From Muribaculaceae bacterium Zag1 (GTDB lineage: Bacteria; Bacteroidota; Bacteroidia; Bacteroidales; Muribaculaceae), in NCBI GenBank assembly GCA_002633115.1, contig NWBJ01000116.1:1-64000 (forward strand): a DNA stretch of 64,000 bases. Reading direction: 5' to 3'. Of the stretch, positions 17,985 through 26,082 are shown piece after piece. The first letter of the stretch is position 1. Each line of letters opens with the position of its first letter. The notes below the pieces were generated by a model. That model worked only from the letters and a program-made list of their open reading frames with translations. It was not told where the DNA came from and searched no databases. A program made the translations under genes and the position numbers.

Positions 17985-18049
17985 AAAACCACGGATTTCA
18001 CGGATTCCATCCGGATGATATCCGTGATATCCGTGAAATCCGTGGTTTT
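17985..18049. repeat. CCACGGATT palindrome, second member
   Basis: AAAACCACGGATTTCACGG pairs with CCGTGAAATCCGTGGTTTT around CCATCCGGATG. It is the same element family and core as the array at 8184-8470. It lies between ogt and proB and ends in a T-run, so it can terminate ogt transcription. Confidence 0.8.
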
Positions 18050-18069
18050 TTACACATTACTTATCCAGT

Positions 18070-18882
18070 ATGAAACAATCCAACTACATATCCCGGTGGC
18101 GCAGGGTGGTAATCAAGATTGGCAGCAATGTGCTGACCCGCGATGACGACCATGCCCTCGATGTGTCGCGCCTGGCCGAGATTGTCGACCAGGTGGCGCG
18201 ACTGCGCCAAGCCGGCATCGAGACCGTGATAGTGAGCAGCGGCGCCGTGAGCAGCGGCCGAGGCGAACTGCGCCACTACCCGATGCCCGAACTCGGCGAG
18301 GTCGAGGAGCGGCAGCTATGCGCCGCCGTGGGCCAGACGCGCCTGATGGGCAGGTACTATGATTTCTTCAGGGAATACGACATGCATGTGGGCCAGGTGC
18401 TGACCACCAAGGAGAATTTCGCCGACCGCCAGCATTGCGACAACCAAGAGCGCTGCATGCGCGCCATGCTCCAGGCTGGGGTGATTCCAATTGTCAACGA
18501 AAACGACACTGTGAGCGTAACCGAACTGATGTTCACCGACAATGACGAGCTCTCGGGCCTTGTGGCCCAGATGGTCGGGGCCGATGCCTTGGTGATACTC
18601 TCCAATATCGACGGCCTCTACGACGGCGACCCAGCAAACCCCGAGAGCAAGATTATCCCCGAGGTGGCTCCTGGCCGCAATGTCGAGGAATACATCCAGG
18701 CCAAGCGCAGCTCGGCTGGCCGAGGGGGAATGGTCAGCAAATGCGCCACTGCGCAGCGATTGGCTGCCGAGGGCATAGATGTGCTGATTGCCAATGGCAA
18801 GCGCCCATCGATATTGCTCGACCTGCTATTGCCAACCTCAGGTAATACCGTAGTCCCCCATACCCATTTCAAAAGTAAATAA
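18070..18882 (+). CDS. proB: glutamate 5-kinase
   Basis: The protein has 270 aa. It performs ATP-dependent phosphorylation of L-glutamate, the first step of proline synthesis. RRVVIKIGSNVLTRDD is the amino-acid-kinase phosphate loop. VIVSSGAVSSGRGEL, GVIPIVNENDTVSV and MFTDNDELSGLVAQMVGADALVILSNIDGLYDGDP follow, all diagnostic for ProB. It lacks the C-terminal PUA domain of the E. coli enzyme (367 aa), as in other short ProB forms. It precedes proA on the same strand, separated by a 351-bp palindromic element. Confidence 0.95.
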   Translation: MKQSNYISRWRRVVIKIGSNVLTRDDDHALDVSRLAEIVDQVARLRQAGIETVIVSSGAVSSGRGELRHYPMPELGEVEERQLCAAVGQTRLMGRYYDFFREYDMHVGQVLTTKENFADRQHCDNQERCMRAMLQAGVIPIVNENDTVSVTELMFTDNDELSGLVAQMVGADALVILSNIDGLYDGDPANPESKIIPEVAPGRNVEEYIQAKRSSAGRGGMVSKCATAQRLAAEGIDVLIANGKRPSILLDLLLPTSGNTVVPHTHFKSK

Positions 18883-18887
18883 TTATC

Positions 18888-19238
18888 ATAAATAAGGGTT
18901 CACTTTGTTTTTAAACTTAACCACGAAGGACACGAAGATCTCACGAAGGCCACGAAGGCTTCTTTATCCCCATTGGGCATTGAGGCGCAAGGCCACGAAG
19001 TCGGCGAAGCTTCTAGAAGGCCACGAAGAAGCGGATACGTCGCTCCTCGCTTCCTACACTGGCGTATCCGGAGGGCCTTCGTGGCCTTCACTAAGCCTTG
19101 CGCCTTCGTGGCCTTGCGCTCCTCTATAACGCAAAATGAGAGAGACAGAAAAACCTTCGTGACCTTCGTGAGATCTTCGTGCCCTTCGTGGTTAAGCTTC
19201 CATATCATAGTTAAATTTTAAATTGACACTTTACTTAA
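18888..19238. mobile_element. MITE-like element M1 (CACGAAGG type)
   Basis: 351 bp, non-coding, between proB and proA. The ends are inverted copies: ATAAATAAGGGTTCACTTTG on the left, and on the right the complement TTAAGTAAAGTGTCAATTTA. Inside is a large imperfect palindrome built from CCACGAAGG / CACGAAGAT 9-mers (AACCACGAAGGACACGAAG at the left, CTTCGTGCCCTTCGTGGTT at the right). The same ends are found at 20563-20934 and 41023-41376 with different interiors. It encodes no transposase, so movement in trans is inference. Confidence 0.75.
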
Positions 19239-19281
19239 CCGGATGAATCAGGTTAAAACCACAGATTTTAGTATTCATAGT

Positions 19282-20532
19282 ATGAACTCCCTCCAACAAA
19301 TCCAAGCTGCTCACCGCGCTTCAGTGGCCCTGCGCAGCCTCACTCCCAAGCAAATTGACAATGCTCTGCTCATCGCTGCCGATGCCTTAGAGAGCGCCCA
19401 ACCCGAGATACTCGAGGCTAACCGCCTGGACTGCGAGGCCTTCAGGGGGTCGGCCTCATTGCTCGACCGGCTGCTGCTCACCCCTGAGCGGCTCCGTGGC
19501 ATGGCTCAGGATATGAGGCATGTGGCCGAATTGCCATCGCCACTGGGCCAGGTGCTCGAGGAGCGCACTCTCGACAATGGCCTTAGGCTGCGCCGGGTGA
19601 GCGCGCCATTTGGCGTGATAGGTGTCATCTACGAGGCTCGGCCCAATGTCACCAGCGATGTATTCAGCCTATGTCTCAAGGCTGGCAGCGCGTGCGTGCT
19701 CAAGGGTGGCAAGGATGCCGAGTGCACGAGCCGAACGATTGCTCGGGTGTTGCGCCAAGCCCTCAGGGATAGCGGACTGCCCGAGGATGCATGCGTGTTG
19801 CTGCCCGCTACGCACGAGGCGGCTTCTGATTTGCTGCATGCTCGCGGACTGGTGGATGTGGTGATACCTCGGGGCAGCCGAGGGCTCATCGACTTTGTGC
19901 GCACCGAGGCATCGGTGCCAGTGATTGAGACTGGCGCTGGGGTGTGTCATACTTATTTTGACCGCGATGGCGATGTGGAGATAGGGCAGCGGTGCGTGCT
20001 CAACGGCAAGACGCGTCGTGTGAGCGTGTGTAATGCTCTCGACTGTCTGCTCGTGCATGCCGACCGCATCGATGCGCTGCCAGTGATTACTGAGGGACTG
20101 TCTGATAAGAGGGTAGAACTTTATTGCGATGAACGCTCCCTTGAGATGATGCGCCGAGCATCGTATCCCGCTCAGCTGCTGCATGAGGCTGTCGATGAGG
20201 ACTATGGGCGCGAGTTTATGGATTATAAGATGGCGGTGAGGGTGGTGAATAGTTTTGATGAGGCTATTGAGCATATCGCGCGCTATGGCTCGGGGCATAG
20301 CGAGAGCATCATCACTGAGGATGATGACCGCGCAGCCCGCTTCGGGCTGATGGTTGATGCGGCGTGTGTCTACCACAATGCGCCGACCTCGTTCACCGAC
20401 GGCGCTCAATTCGGCCTTGGGGCCGAGATTGGCATCTCCACCCAGAAGCTCCATGCTCGCGGCCCCATGGGCCTCCGCGAGATCACCACCTACAAATGGC
20501 TCATCACCGGCCGCGGCCAAATCCGCCCATAG
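19282..20532 (+). CDS. proA: gamma-glutamyl phosphate reductase
   Basis: The protein has 416 aa from MNSLQQIQAAHRAS, the usual family length. A longer start at 19243 is possible. It performs NADPH-dependent reduction of glutamyl-5-phosphate to the semialdehyde, the second proline step. PFGVIGVIYEARPNVTSDVF, CLKAGSACVLKGGKDA, VIETGAGVCHTYFDRDGD and the catalytic Cys250 in RVSVCNALD are all present, as is EIGISTQKLHARGPMGL near the end. It is functionally paired with proB upstream. The M1 element between them could weaken read-through. Confidence 0.95.
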   Translation: MNSLQQIQAAHRASVALRSLTPKQIDNALLIAADALESAQPEILEANRLDCEAFRGSASLLDRLLLTPERLRGMAQDMRHVAELPSPLGQVLEERTLDNGLRLRRVSAPFGVIGVIYEARPNVTSDVFSLCLKAGSACVLKGGKDAECTSRTIARVLRQALRDSGLPEDACVLLPATHEAASDLLHARGLVDVVIPRGSRGLIDFVRTEASVPVIETGAGVCHTYFDRDGDVEIGQRCVLNGKTRRVSVCNALDCLLVHADRIDALPVITEGLSDKRVELYCDERSLEMMRRASYPAQLLHEAVDEDYGREFMDYKMAVRVVNSFDEAIEHIARYGSGHSESIITEDDDRAARFGLMVDAACVYHNAPTSFTDGAQFGLGAEIGISTQKLHARGPMGLREITTYKWLITGRGQIRP

Positions 20533-20562
20533 CAGAGGCATCCATAAATTAAACTTTTCGAC

Positions 20563-20934
20563 ATAAGTAAAGGGTCAATTTGAAATTAAACTGTGATGAG
20601 AATAAATAAAACATGGAGAGCACGGAGGGCCATGGAGTTCACGGAGATTTCTCACTCTCTGTCTCTTGCGTTCTCAATTCGGTCACTGAGGCGGCGAAGC
20701 CGCAGCAGAGGTCACGGAGCGCGAGGAAAAGCGGCGGAGGAGGGCCTGGCGCCCTCGCCGGTCCCGAAATCAAAAGGACACCGCCCACACTCCGCGACCT
20801 CTGGCACCGCTTCAGCGGTCTCCGTGACCGATTCCAGATCGCAAATAAAGCAGAGAAAGAAAAGTCTCCGTGGCCTCCGTGAATCTCTGTGCCCTCCGTG
20901 TTTTTGTTTAACTTCAAAGTGACCACTTGCTTAC
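20563..20934. mobile_element. MITE-like element M2 (CACGGAGG type)
   Basis: 372 bp, 30 bp after proA. The terminal inverted repeats are ATAAGTAAAGGGTCAATTTG (left) and the complement of GTAAGCAAGTGGTCACTTTG (right). The interior is made of GAGCACGGAGGGCCATGG and CACGGAG words on the left and their complements CCTCCGTG on the right. Inner palindromes are GTCACGGAG / CTCCGTGAC. Small ORFs across it are chance readings of the repeat. Confidence 0.75.
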
Positions 20935-21010
20935 AGGACGAAAAATTAATTTTGTCTACCATAGAGCCAAGAAAATGCATCAGTGCACTTTGTTATTCAA
21001 TAAAAAGAAG

Positions 21011-21018
21011 TAGCTTTG
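21011..21018 (+). promoter_or_regulatory. -7 box of the nucleotidyltransferase gene
   Basis: TAGCTTTG ends 4 bp before the ATG at 21023, so the transcript would be nearly or fully leaderless. Confidence 0.5.
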
Positions 21019-21022
21019 CAGT

Positions 21023-21346
21023 ATGGATACAGATAATAGCCTCCACATAGTGACTGACCGCCAAAAAGATATCGCTAAGGTTTGTAAAGACCTTGGGGTT
21101 AAGAAGCTTTTTGTCTTTGGCTCTGTGCTCACATCACGTTTTAGGGATGAGAGTGATTTGGATTTCGCTGTGGAATTCAAGCAAGAAGGCATTGAAAATC
21201 TCTACCATAATTTCTTTGACCTTTACGAGGCCCTAAGCGCAATATTTAATCGAAAGATTGATTTGGTAGACCAAAAAGGAGTACGTAATCCATTTTTCTT
21301 AAATCAACTTCTCAATACTCGTCACTTGATATATGGATCTGCTTAA
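21023..21346 (+). CDS. MNT-type nucleotidyltransferase (antitoxin-like)
   Basis: The protein has 107 aa. It has the minimal nucleotidyltransferase motif G33-S34-x10-D-x-D (GSVLTSRFRDESDLDF) and a later conserved Asp in RKIDLVDQ, so the active site looks complete. Proteins of this type usually pair with a HEPN RNase: MNT is the antitoxin and AMPylates the toxin. The end overlaps the start of a truncated HEPN gene by 14 bp, as in such operons. Because the partner is broken, its present role is uncertain. Confidence 0.8.
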   Translation: MDTDNSLHIVTDRQKDIAKVCKDLGVKKLFVFGSVLTSRFRDESDLDFAVEFKQEGIENLYHNFFDLYEALSAIFNRKIDLVDQKGVRNPFFLNQLLNTRHLIYGSA

Positions 21347-21500
21347 TCCTAAAATTCCAATCACTAATGCTAAGAAGATCGTAGGAACGCGTAATTTTGT
21401 CATTCATGGATATGATAGTTTGAGTCCAGAGATTATTTGGGCTATAGTCATTAAAGATCTTCCATTGCTTGAAAAGGAGATCAGTAATTTTGTGGGATAA
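21333..21500 (+). pseudogene. truncated HEPN toxin gene
   Basis: It encodes 55 aa. After MDLLN the reading frame jumps to the C-terminal half of a HEPN/DUF86 protein: PITNAKKIVGTRNFVIHGYD and LSPEIIWAIVIKDLPLLEKE. Intact partners have about 110-120 aa, so roughly half is missing, including the first helices. The RNase motif R-x4-H (R20 to H25) is retained. The frame is open with a clean stop. An in-frame internal deletion best explains it. Activity is doubtful because the four-helix bundle cannot form normally. Confidence 0.7.
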
Positions 21501-21587
21501 GGGGTCTTATCCTGAAAAGGTGACCAGTAAAGATAAGCCTCTTCCAATGTAATGACCGACGGCATCAGGAAATGGCTTCGTGAGGGT

Positions 21588-22001
21588 TCACATTGCGACC
21601 CAACCAAATCTCTTTACAATTGACCTAAGAAGGGAGTGATCAGCTCTGGGGAGGGTTATGGTTACTGTTTCTTTTTCTTCTGGCGATAAATAAAACCCTT
21701 CATCGGGGAGCCATTCTTCTGAGATTTCTGAAGCCCTTATTGGACGCATCTCAAAATTCTCAGATGTGGTATTTAGAATAAAATATTCTTTTCCCTTCTC
21801 TGGATTTAGAAATACAGAACGCAGGTCAATAAGCCCATTCTCAAAAGAGGTTAGTTTTGACAAGGATATAGGGATAGTGAGATATTCATTTTCTTTAGGC
21901 GAGGCCAGAGATAAGTACAATGTGTCAAATGGATCTCTGACGGTGAATATCTGAGGACCATCACAATAATCTAATATCTTGTCAATCTTAACTGGTATCA
22001 T
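21588..22001 (-). CDS. DUF6575-like protein, second gene of an overlapping pair
   Basis: The protein has 137 aa. ILDYCDGPQIFTVRDPFDTLYLSLAS, EYLTIPISLSKL and LIDLRSVFLNPEKGKEYF resemble the DUF6575 domain, recalled from similar proteins and not checked. There is no signal peptide or membrane segment. Its ATG overlaps the stop of the upstream gene by 4 bp (ATGA), so the pair is translationally coupled. Function is unknown. The gene neighbourhood (MNT-HEPN, HigBA, restriction island) hints at a toxin-antitoxin or defence role, but that is inference. Confidence 0.6.
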   Translation of the reverse strand: MIPVKIDKILDYCDGPQIFTVRDPFDTLYLSLASPKENEYLTIPISLSKLTSFENGLIDLRSVFLNPEKGKEYFILNTTSENFEMRPIRASEISEEWLPDEGFYLSPEEKETVTITLPRADHSLLRSIVKRFGWVAM

Positions 22002-22375
22002 AACTTATCTATTACTTTAGTTTGGGTTATATCAAATTTGACGCTTCTCCACCAAGAATGGTGAAATGGGCCAAAAGTCTTTTTCTCTTTACCGTCTTTT
22101 GGCCTCCAAATTATTTCTACTATATGGGCTTTACGGAATTTTGGTAGTTTGCGTCGTTTATGAGCTTCGTTAAAATCGGAAAATACCGATAGCGAACGAC
22201 ATATACACTCATCTACCCCTTCAAAGATTTTCAAAGGTTGGAGATGTCTTTGGGAAAAGAAATCTGAGGGTGATGCAGGATTACCATTTGCAATCCTGTA
22301 TACAGTCCCTTGGCATTCCGAAGCGTCGGTAGGTGGGCATTTGGCTGGTAAATCTTCGAACCATTTATATTCCAT
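21998..22375 (-). CDS. hypothetical protein, first gene of an overlapping pair
   Basis: The protein has 125 aa and is soluble. It has SECQGTVYRIANGNPASPSDFFSQR and ECICRSLSVFSDFNEAHKRRK, then a basic stretch and a Trp-rich end (HHSWWRSVKF). Family not recognised. The YRIANGNPASPSDFFSQRH pattern followed by a CICRSLSVF segment suggests a small enzyme-like fold rather than a DNA-binding domain. It starts the two-gene unit with the DUF6575-like protein. Its promoter (22417-22447) closely resembles the one before the gene at 38819-40057. Confidence 0.55.
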   Translation of the reverse strand: MEYKWFEDLPAKCPPTDASECQGTVYRIANGNPASPSDFFSQRHLQPLKIFEGVDECICRSLSVFSDFNEAHKRRKLPKFRKAHIVEIIWRPKDGKEKKTFGPFHHSWWRSVKFDITQTKVIDKL

Positions 22376-22416
22376 TATACCAAGTCAAGATTAGTAGATC
22401 TGTTTTGTTGTAAGTG

Positions 22417-22447
22417 CAAATTTAATCATTATAATTGTAACTACCAA
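22417..22447 (-). promoter_or_regulatory. promoter of the overlapping unknown pair
   Basis: On the minus strand TTGGT (-33) and TAAATTTG (-7) flank GTTACAATTATAATGA. Nearly the same 31 bp recur at 40075-40105, which suggests a shared regulator. Confidence 0.55.
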
Positions 22448-22581
22448 AAGAAGAAAGTAGTCAATCATGATGGTTTTTCTCCAATTTCCGCCAAAAATCT
22501 ATCAGAAATCAGAAAAAACTTCTCTTTATGATTGTAAATCGTCTCCTTAGTATATGCGATTTCCAAGAACTTAGAGCTGCC

Positions 22582-23082
22582 TTACTCTTTTATCCAAGCG
22601 TGGGTGATTTTGCCGATGAAGCGAGTGTGGAAATCGTTGTCGTACCACTTTTCAATCAGTGATTGGTCAAGGAAAGCTTCTGGCTTGAAACGGTCGGCAT
22701 AAATTACCTCGCATTCTATCACCAGCCATGCCTCCTCAAAGGCCATCTGGCCTGAGGGCAGCTCCAAGGCAGTCAGTCCGGGATAGTGCATCTTGTCGAT
22801 CTCGCGCCCGCTCTTGGTGCCCATCACTCCGAGCACCTTCTTCATGTACTTGTGGAAAAACGATAGGGTATACCGGCCAGTCTTCTCGATGAAGCCGTAG
22901 GTGTAGCGCTGAGGGCGCACCACAGTCTCAGCGACGGGGAGCCCCCACATCTCGCCAAGCATGCCCCAAGAGGCAGTCATGGTGTTGAAATTGTCCTTGT
23001 CGCCCGCTGTCACGAGCATCCAGTCGGTGCCAATTAGCTCTATGGCATTGCCCGGTATCTCTGTTGGCTTTATCTCTTTCAT
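22582..23082 (-). CDS. flavin reductase-like (flavoredoxin) protein
   Basis: The protein has 166 aa. NAIELIGTDWMLVTAGDKDNFNTMTASWGMLGEMWGLPVAE is the FMN-binding split barrel of the flavin reductase-like family. RYTYGFIEKTGRYTLSFF and VMGTKSGREIDK continue it. It probably binds FMN and transfers electrons or reduces flavin, in the cytosol. It is a single gene. A 370-bp spacer to the next gene holds a palindrome and a promoter. Confidence 0.85.
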   Translation of the reverse strand: MKEIKPTEIPGNAIELIGTDWMLVTAGDKDNFNTMTASWGMLGEMWGLPVAETVVRPQRYTYGFIEKTGRYTLSFFHKYMKKVLGVMGTKSGREIDKMHYPGLTALELPSGQMAFEEAWLVIECEVIYADRFKPEAFLDQSLIEKWYDNDFHTRFIGKITHAWIKE

Positions 23083-23355
23083 GGCTCAATGTGTTTTAAT
23101 GTTATTTTTTTTGTACAACCTTCATTCTCGGTTGGGTAGATTTCCGACATCAAAATTAGCAATAATTCCTAAGATTACCAAATCAATCTTTCATTTCTTA
23201 TTTGAAATTCTTCCGCTCATCACAGTTTCTTTGCGACTCCGATGCAATTTGTCCAAGTCAAATCGCTTACCTCAGCTGCGGCGACATCCTGGAATTGTAA
23301 CTGCTTAATATCACGTCTCGAAGAAGTACAAACTATACATTGTATTTTACCCTCT

Positions 23356-23401
23356 AATCCGCATAAAGAACCAAAGTATACTTTGGTTCTTTATGCGGAT
23401 T
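23356..23401. repeat. 46-bp perfect palindrome upstream of DUF4143 ATPase
   Basis: AATCCGCATAAAGAACCAAAGTA is followed at once by its exact complement, with 23-bp arms and no loop. It ends 2 bp before the -33 TTTG of the ATPase promoter, the position expected for an operator. A third, partial copy (TCAAAGTATA) follows at about 23413. Confidence 0.9.
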
Positions 23402-23403
23402 CC

Positions 23404-23435
23404 TTTGGAAAATCAAAGTATATTTCGTAAATTTG
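23404..23435 (+). promoter_or_regulatory. promoter of the DUF4143 ATPase
   Basis: -33 TTTG is at 23404-23407 and -7 TAAATTTG at 23428-23435. The start codon is 20 bp downstream. Confidence 0.6.
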
Positions 23436-23454
23436 CTGACATAAAAGTTATGGT

Positions 23455-24665
23455 ATGGAAAATATAATGCGCCCCATATATCTAAAACAAGTGCTCAGTC
23501 ATCTCGACCGAGGGGTAATGCTTGTGCTCGTGGGCCAAAGGCGTGTTGGCAAAAGCATACTGTTGAAACTATTGAGACAGCATCTCGAAGACACTATTCC
23601 CGATGCTAATGTCATTTACATCAACAAAGAGTATAAGGAATTTGACCCGATAAAAGATTCCGATTCCCTATACAAATATGTTGATGAGCGTCTTGCCCCC
23701 CAGAAATGTAATTACTTATTGATTGATGAGGTGCAGGATGTGGATGAGTATGAATTGGCGTTGCGGAGTCTTAATGCGGAAGATAAGTGTCAAATAGTTG
23801 CAACCGGAAGTAATGCATATATATTTTCTTCGGAACTGAGTACCAAATTGGTGGGTAGATATGTGGAGATTCCGATTCATTCTCTTACTTATAGGGAATT
23901 TTTAACCTTGCACAGGCTGCCAGATTCGCAAGAGTCGCTTCTGACTTATCTTAAGGTTGGGGGCTGCCGGGTCTGTCACGGTATGACCTCAAAGACTTGG
24001 ACTCCGTCAAGGATTATCTGATGAGCGTGTACAACACTGTGATGATGCGCGATGTGATAGCGCGTGCGCAGATTAGGAATGTAACTTTTTTGGAGAATTT
24101 GGTTGCTTTCGTCGCTGACAATATTGGCAAACCGATTTCCATAAAGAGTATCTCCCGATACATGAAGTCGGTAGGCGTGCAAGTCTCTGAGCCCTTGATT
24201 ACATCCTATCTCGAGCATCTATGCTCAGCATTGATAATGTCACCGATGCGTCGATACAGTCTGCACGGAAAGGGCCTTTTGGATCCCAATGGTACATATT
24301 ATTTCGCCGACCATGGCCTCCGAAATTTGCTTACAGGATTCAATCTGCAGCAGAGCATTGAAAAAAATATGGAGAATGTTGTACGTACCCACATGTTGGC
24401 GCAGGGATTCACTCTTGATATAGGGTTGCTGCGGCGAGGAGAAATCGACTTTGTGGCCACAAAAAGCGACAACCGCATCTACCTGCAGGTGACCTATTTG
24501 TTGGATTCAGAGAGTACAATAGCTCGCGAATTCGGTAATCTCTTTTCCATCCCTGACAACTTTCCTAAATACGTAGTCTTGATGGACCCTCTCGGAGGCA
24601 CACCGGCCCAATATCCTGGCATCATCCCTATTCATCTCCGCGACTTCCTCAAAACTGATTTCTAA
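23455..24665 (+). pseudogene. DUF4143 ATPase, split by a one-base frameshift
   Basis: Two frames (23455-24021 and 23997-24665) join into one protein of about 403 aa. The first has Walker A VGQRRVGKSILLKLL, Walker B LLIDEVQDV, sensor VATGSNAYIFSSEL and LVGRYVEIPIHSLTYREF. The second has SVKDYLMSVYNTVMMRDVIAR and the DUF4143 nuclease-like end GEIDFVATKSDNRIYLQVTYLL and IHLRDFL. The shift falls in the GGGGG run at 23959-23963, where one more G restores VGGLPGLSRYDL. It may be a true mutation, an assembly error or slippage. Otherwise the gene is well preserved. Confidence 0.75.
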
Positions 24666-24726
24666 GAATCCATCACCAGGACACGCCTTGCAGGCATCAA
24701 CAACTCGGCTTTCATGGCTGGCTTTT

Positions 24727-24830
24727 TCATATCACCATCACCGCGCCTCTCTCCCTGAGCCGCTGCAGCGAGCTGCCGGGGTGGAGGGAGGCGAGTACCA
24801 GCTCATCGGCCACTGAGGCGATGTAATCGC
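24727..24830. repeat. duplicated 3' end of the SLOG-like gene, left copy
   Basis: 104 bp that align without gaps to 25621-25724 (about 92% identity). It encodes on the minus strand the same C-terminus (DYIASVADELVLASLHPG). The HigBA module lies between the copies. Confidence 0.85.
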
Positions 24831-24894
24831 ATCGGCGCTATCAATTTTCCTTCAAGAATTTTCACACTTGGTGTCGAGTTATGGAAACTTTTTG

Positions 24895-24902
24895 TAACTT
24901 TG
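24895..24902 (+). promoter_or_regulatory. -7 box of the higBA module
   Basis: TAACTTTG lies 13 bp before the toxin start. Confidence 0.55.
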
Positions 24903-24915
24903 CAACGTTAAAACT

Positions 24916-25299
24916 ATGTATATGAAGAAAAAGCCCCTAAAAGTTGATCATAGGATTCGAGTAATTCTAAGTGATGAAGTTGATGAATTTCTATCTACCC
25001 TCCCTCTTGAAGCGAAAAAGAAAATAATCTTCAATGTCGATAAGGTTGCTGCCAATGAGAAAGATTCCGAAATATTCAGCAAATTGGGCGGGACCGATGA
25101 CATCTGGGAGTTTCGTACTCTTTACAATCGAATAAAATATCGTCTACTTGCATTTTGGGATACTGAGGAGGAAACTTTGATTATTACTACTCATGGTTTC
25201 ATCAAAAAGACCCAAAAAACGCCTCTTAAGGAAATCAACCATGCTGAATCGGTTAAGAAGCAGTATTTTGAGACCAAACAGAAAAATCAGAAAAAGTAA
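24916..25299 (+). CDS. HigB/RelE-type toxin
   Basis: The protein has 127 aa. LSDEVDEFLSTLPLEAKKKIIFNVDKV, FSKLGGTDDIWEFRTLYNRIKYRLLAFWD and IITTHGFIKKTQKTPLKEI match the phage-derived Gp49-like/HigB branch of the RelE superfamily, normally a ribosome-dependent mRNA interferase. The basic/aromatic set Arg-Tyr-Lys-Thr expected in the catalytic strand and tail (TTHGFIKKTQKTP) is present. It comes first, and the antitoxin start overlaps its stop (TAATG), the order typical of higBA. Confidence 0.88.
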   Translation: MYMKKKPLKVDHRIRVILSDEVDEFLSTLPLEAKKKIIFNVDKVAANEKDSEIFSKLGGTDDIWEFRTLYNRIKYRLLAFWDTEEETLIITTHGFIKKTQKTPLKEINHAESVKKQYFETKQKNQKK

Positions 25300-25613
25300 T
25301 GAAAGAACTTAAATTTTATACTCTTGATGAAATCAAGGATAAGCATATTGGTAAAATAGGTACTCCAGAGCGAGACGAGTATGAAGCTGAACTCCAATCT
25401 TATCTTATTGGAGAGGCCATAAAGCGAGCCCGTGAGGCTAAACAGCTCACCCAAGAGCAATTGGGAGAATTAATGGGAGTACAAAAAGCTCAAGTTTCAA
25501 AGATTGAGAGTGGGCGTAATCTTACCTTTGCTACCATTCGCCGAGCCTTTAAAGCTATGAATATCAATGCCACCCTCGATATGGGCCAGTATGGTACTGT
25601 AGTATTGTGGTAA
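25299..25613 (+). CDS. HigA-type XRE antitoxin
   Basis: The protein has 104 aa. The C-terminal helix-turn-helix RAREAKQLTQEQLGELMGVQKAQVSKIESGRNLTFATIRRAFKAM is a clear Cro/C1 domain. The N-terminal 50 residues should bind the toxin. It is probably an autorepressor of the module. It ends 7 bp before the right-hand 104-bp repeat. Confidence 0.9.
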   Translation: MKELKFYTLDEIKDKHIGKIGTPERDEYEAELQSYLIGEAIKRAREAKQLTQEQLGELMGVQKAQVSKIESGRNLTFATIRRAFKAMNINATLDMGQYGTVVLW

Positions 25614-25620
25614 TCTCTTT

Positions 25621-25724
25621 TCATATCACTATCACCGCGCCTCTCTCCTTGAGCCGCTGAAGGAAACTGCCGGGGTGGAGGGAGGCGAGCACCAGCTCGT
25701 CGGCCACTGAGGCGATGTAATCGC
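25621..25724. repeat. duplicated 3' end of the SLOG-like gene, right copy
   Basis: This is the intact gene end. It matches 24727-24830 over 104 bp with about eight mismatches. Confidence 0.85.
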
Positions 25725-26082
25725 TGCGCCGCTCCGCATCGAATGGGGTAGGGCGATGCATACGCTCAGAGAGCGATATGAATAGCACCCTCCCCGCGTC
25801 AAAGACTGGACGTAATAGCTCCGGCACTTGCTTATAGACGGGGCGCAACTGTACCATCGCTATGCCGCACTTGCCATCCAATAGCAATCTTAAGGCCTCC
25901 TTCTCCAATTTGCTTTGGAATCCGCTGATGATGGTCACATCTTCGTGCCGAGCCACATCAGCCGCCCAATCAAGCATAGGCAGCACCGACCCATAGTCCA
26001 CCCTCCTCGATGCGAAAAAGCCAATTTTATGCCTCTGCATCAAGTCTTGATTTCCATGGAAGTATGCCTGTGGCAACGTCAT
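25621..26082 (-). CDS. SLOG/DprA-like Rossmann protein
   Basis: The protein has 153 aa. RHKIGFFASRRVDYGSVLPMLDWAADVARHEDVTIISGFQSKLEKEALRLLLDGK follows the SLOG (DprA/SMF-like) pattern: a first strand with a small-residue loop, then a GFxSxxE nucleotide-site-like segment. It is shorter than DprA and lacks the winged helix. It is the last gene of the restriction island, overlapping the upstream gene by 4 bp (ATGA). SLOG proteins in defence islands often sense nucleotide signals. Whether this one does is inference. Its 3' end is duplicated beyond the HigBA module. Confidence 0.6.
   Translation of the reverse strand: MTLPQAYFHGNQDLMQRHKIGFFASRRVDYGSVLPMLDWAADVARHEDVTIISGFQSKLEKEALRLLLDGKCGIAMVQLRPVYKQVPELLRPVFDAGRVLFISLSERMHRPTPFDAERRSDYIASVADELVLASLHPGSFLQRLKERGAVIVI

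Noticed and set aside
19669-20541. 290-aa minus-strand frame
   Set aside because: Antisense of proA, which has all catalytic blocks.
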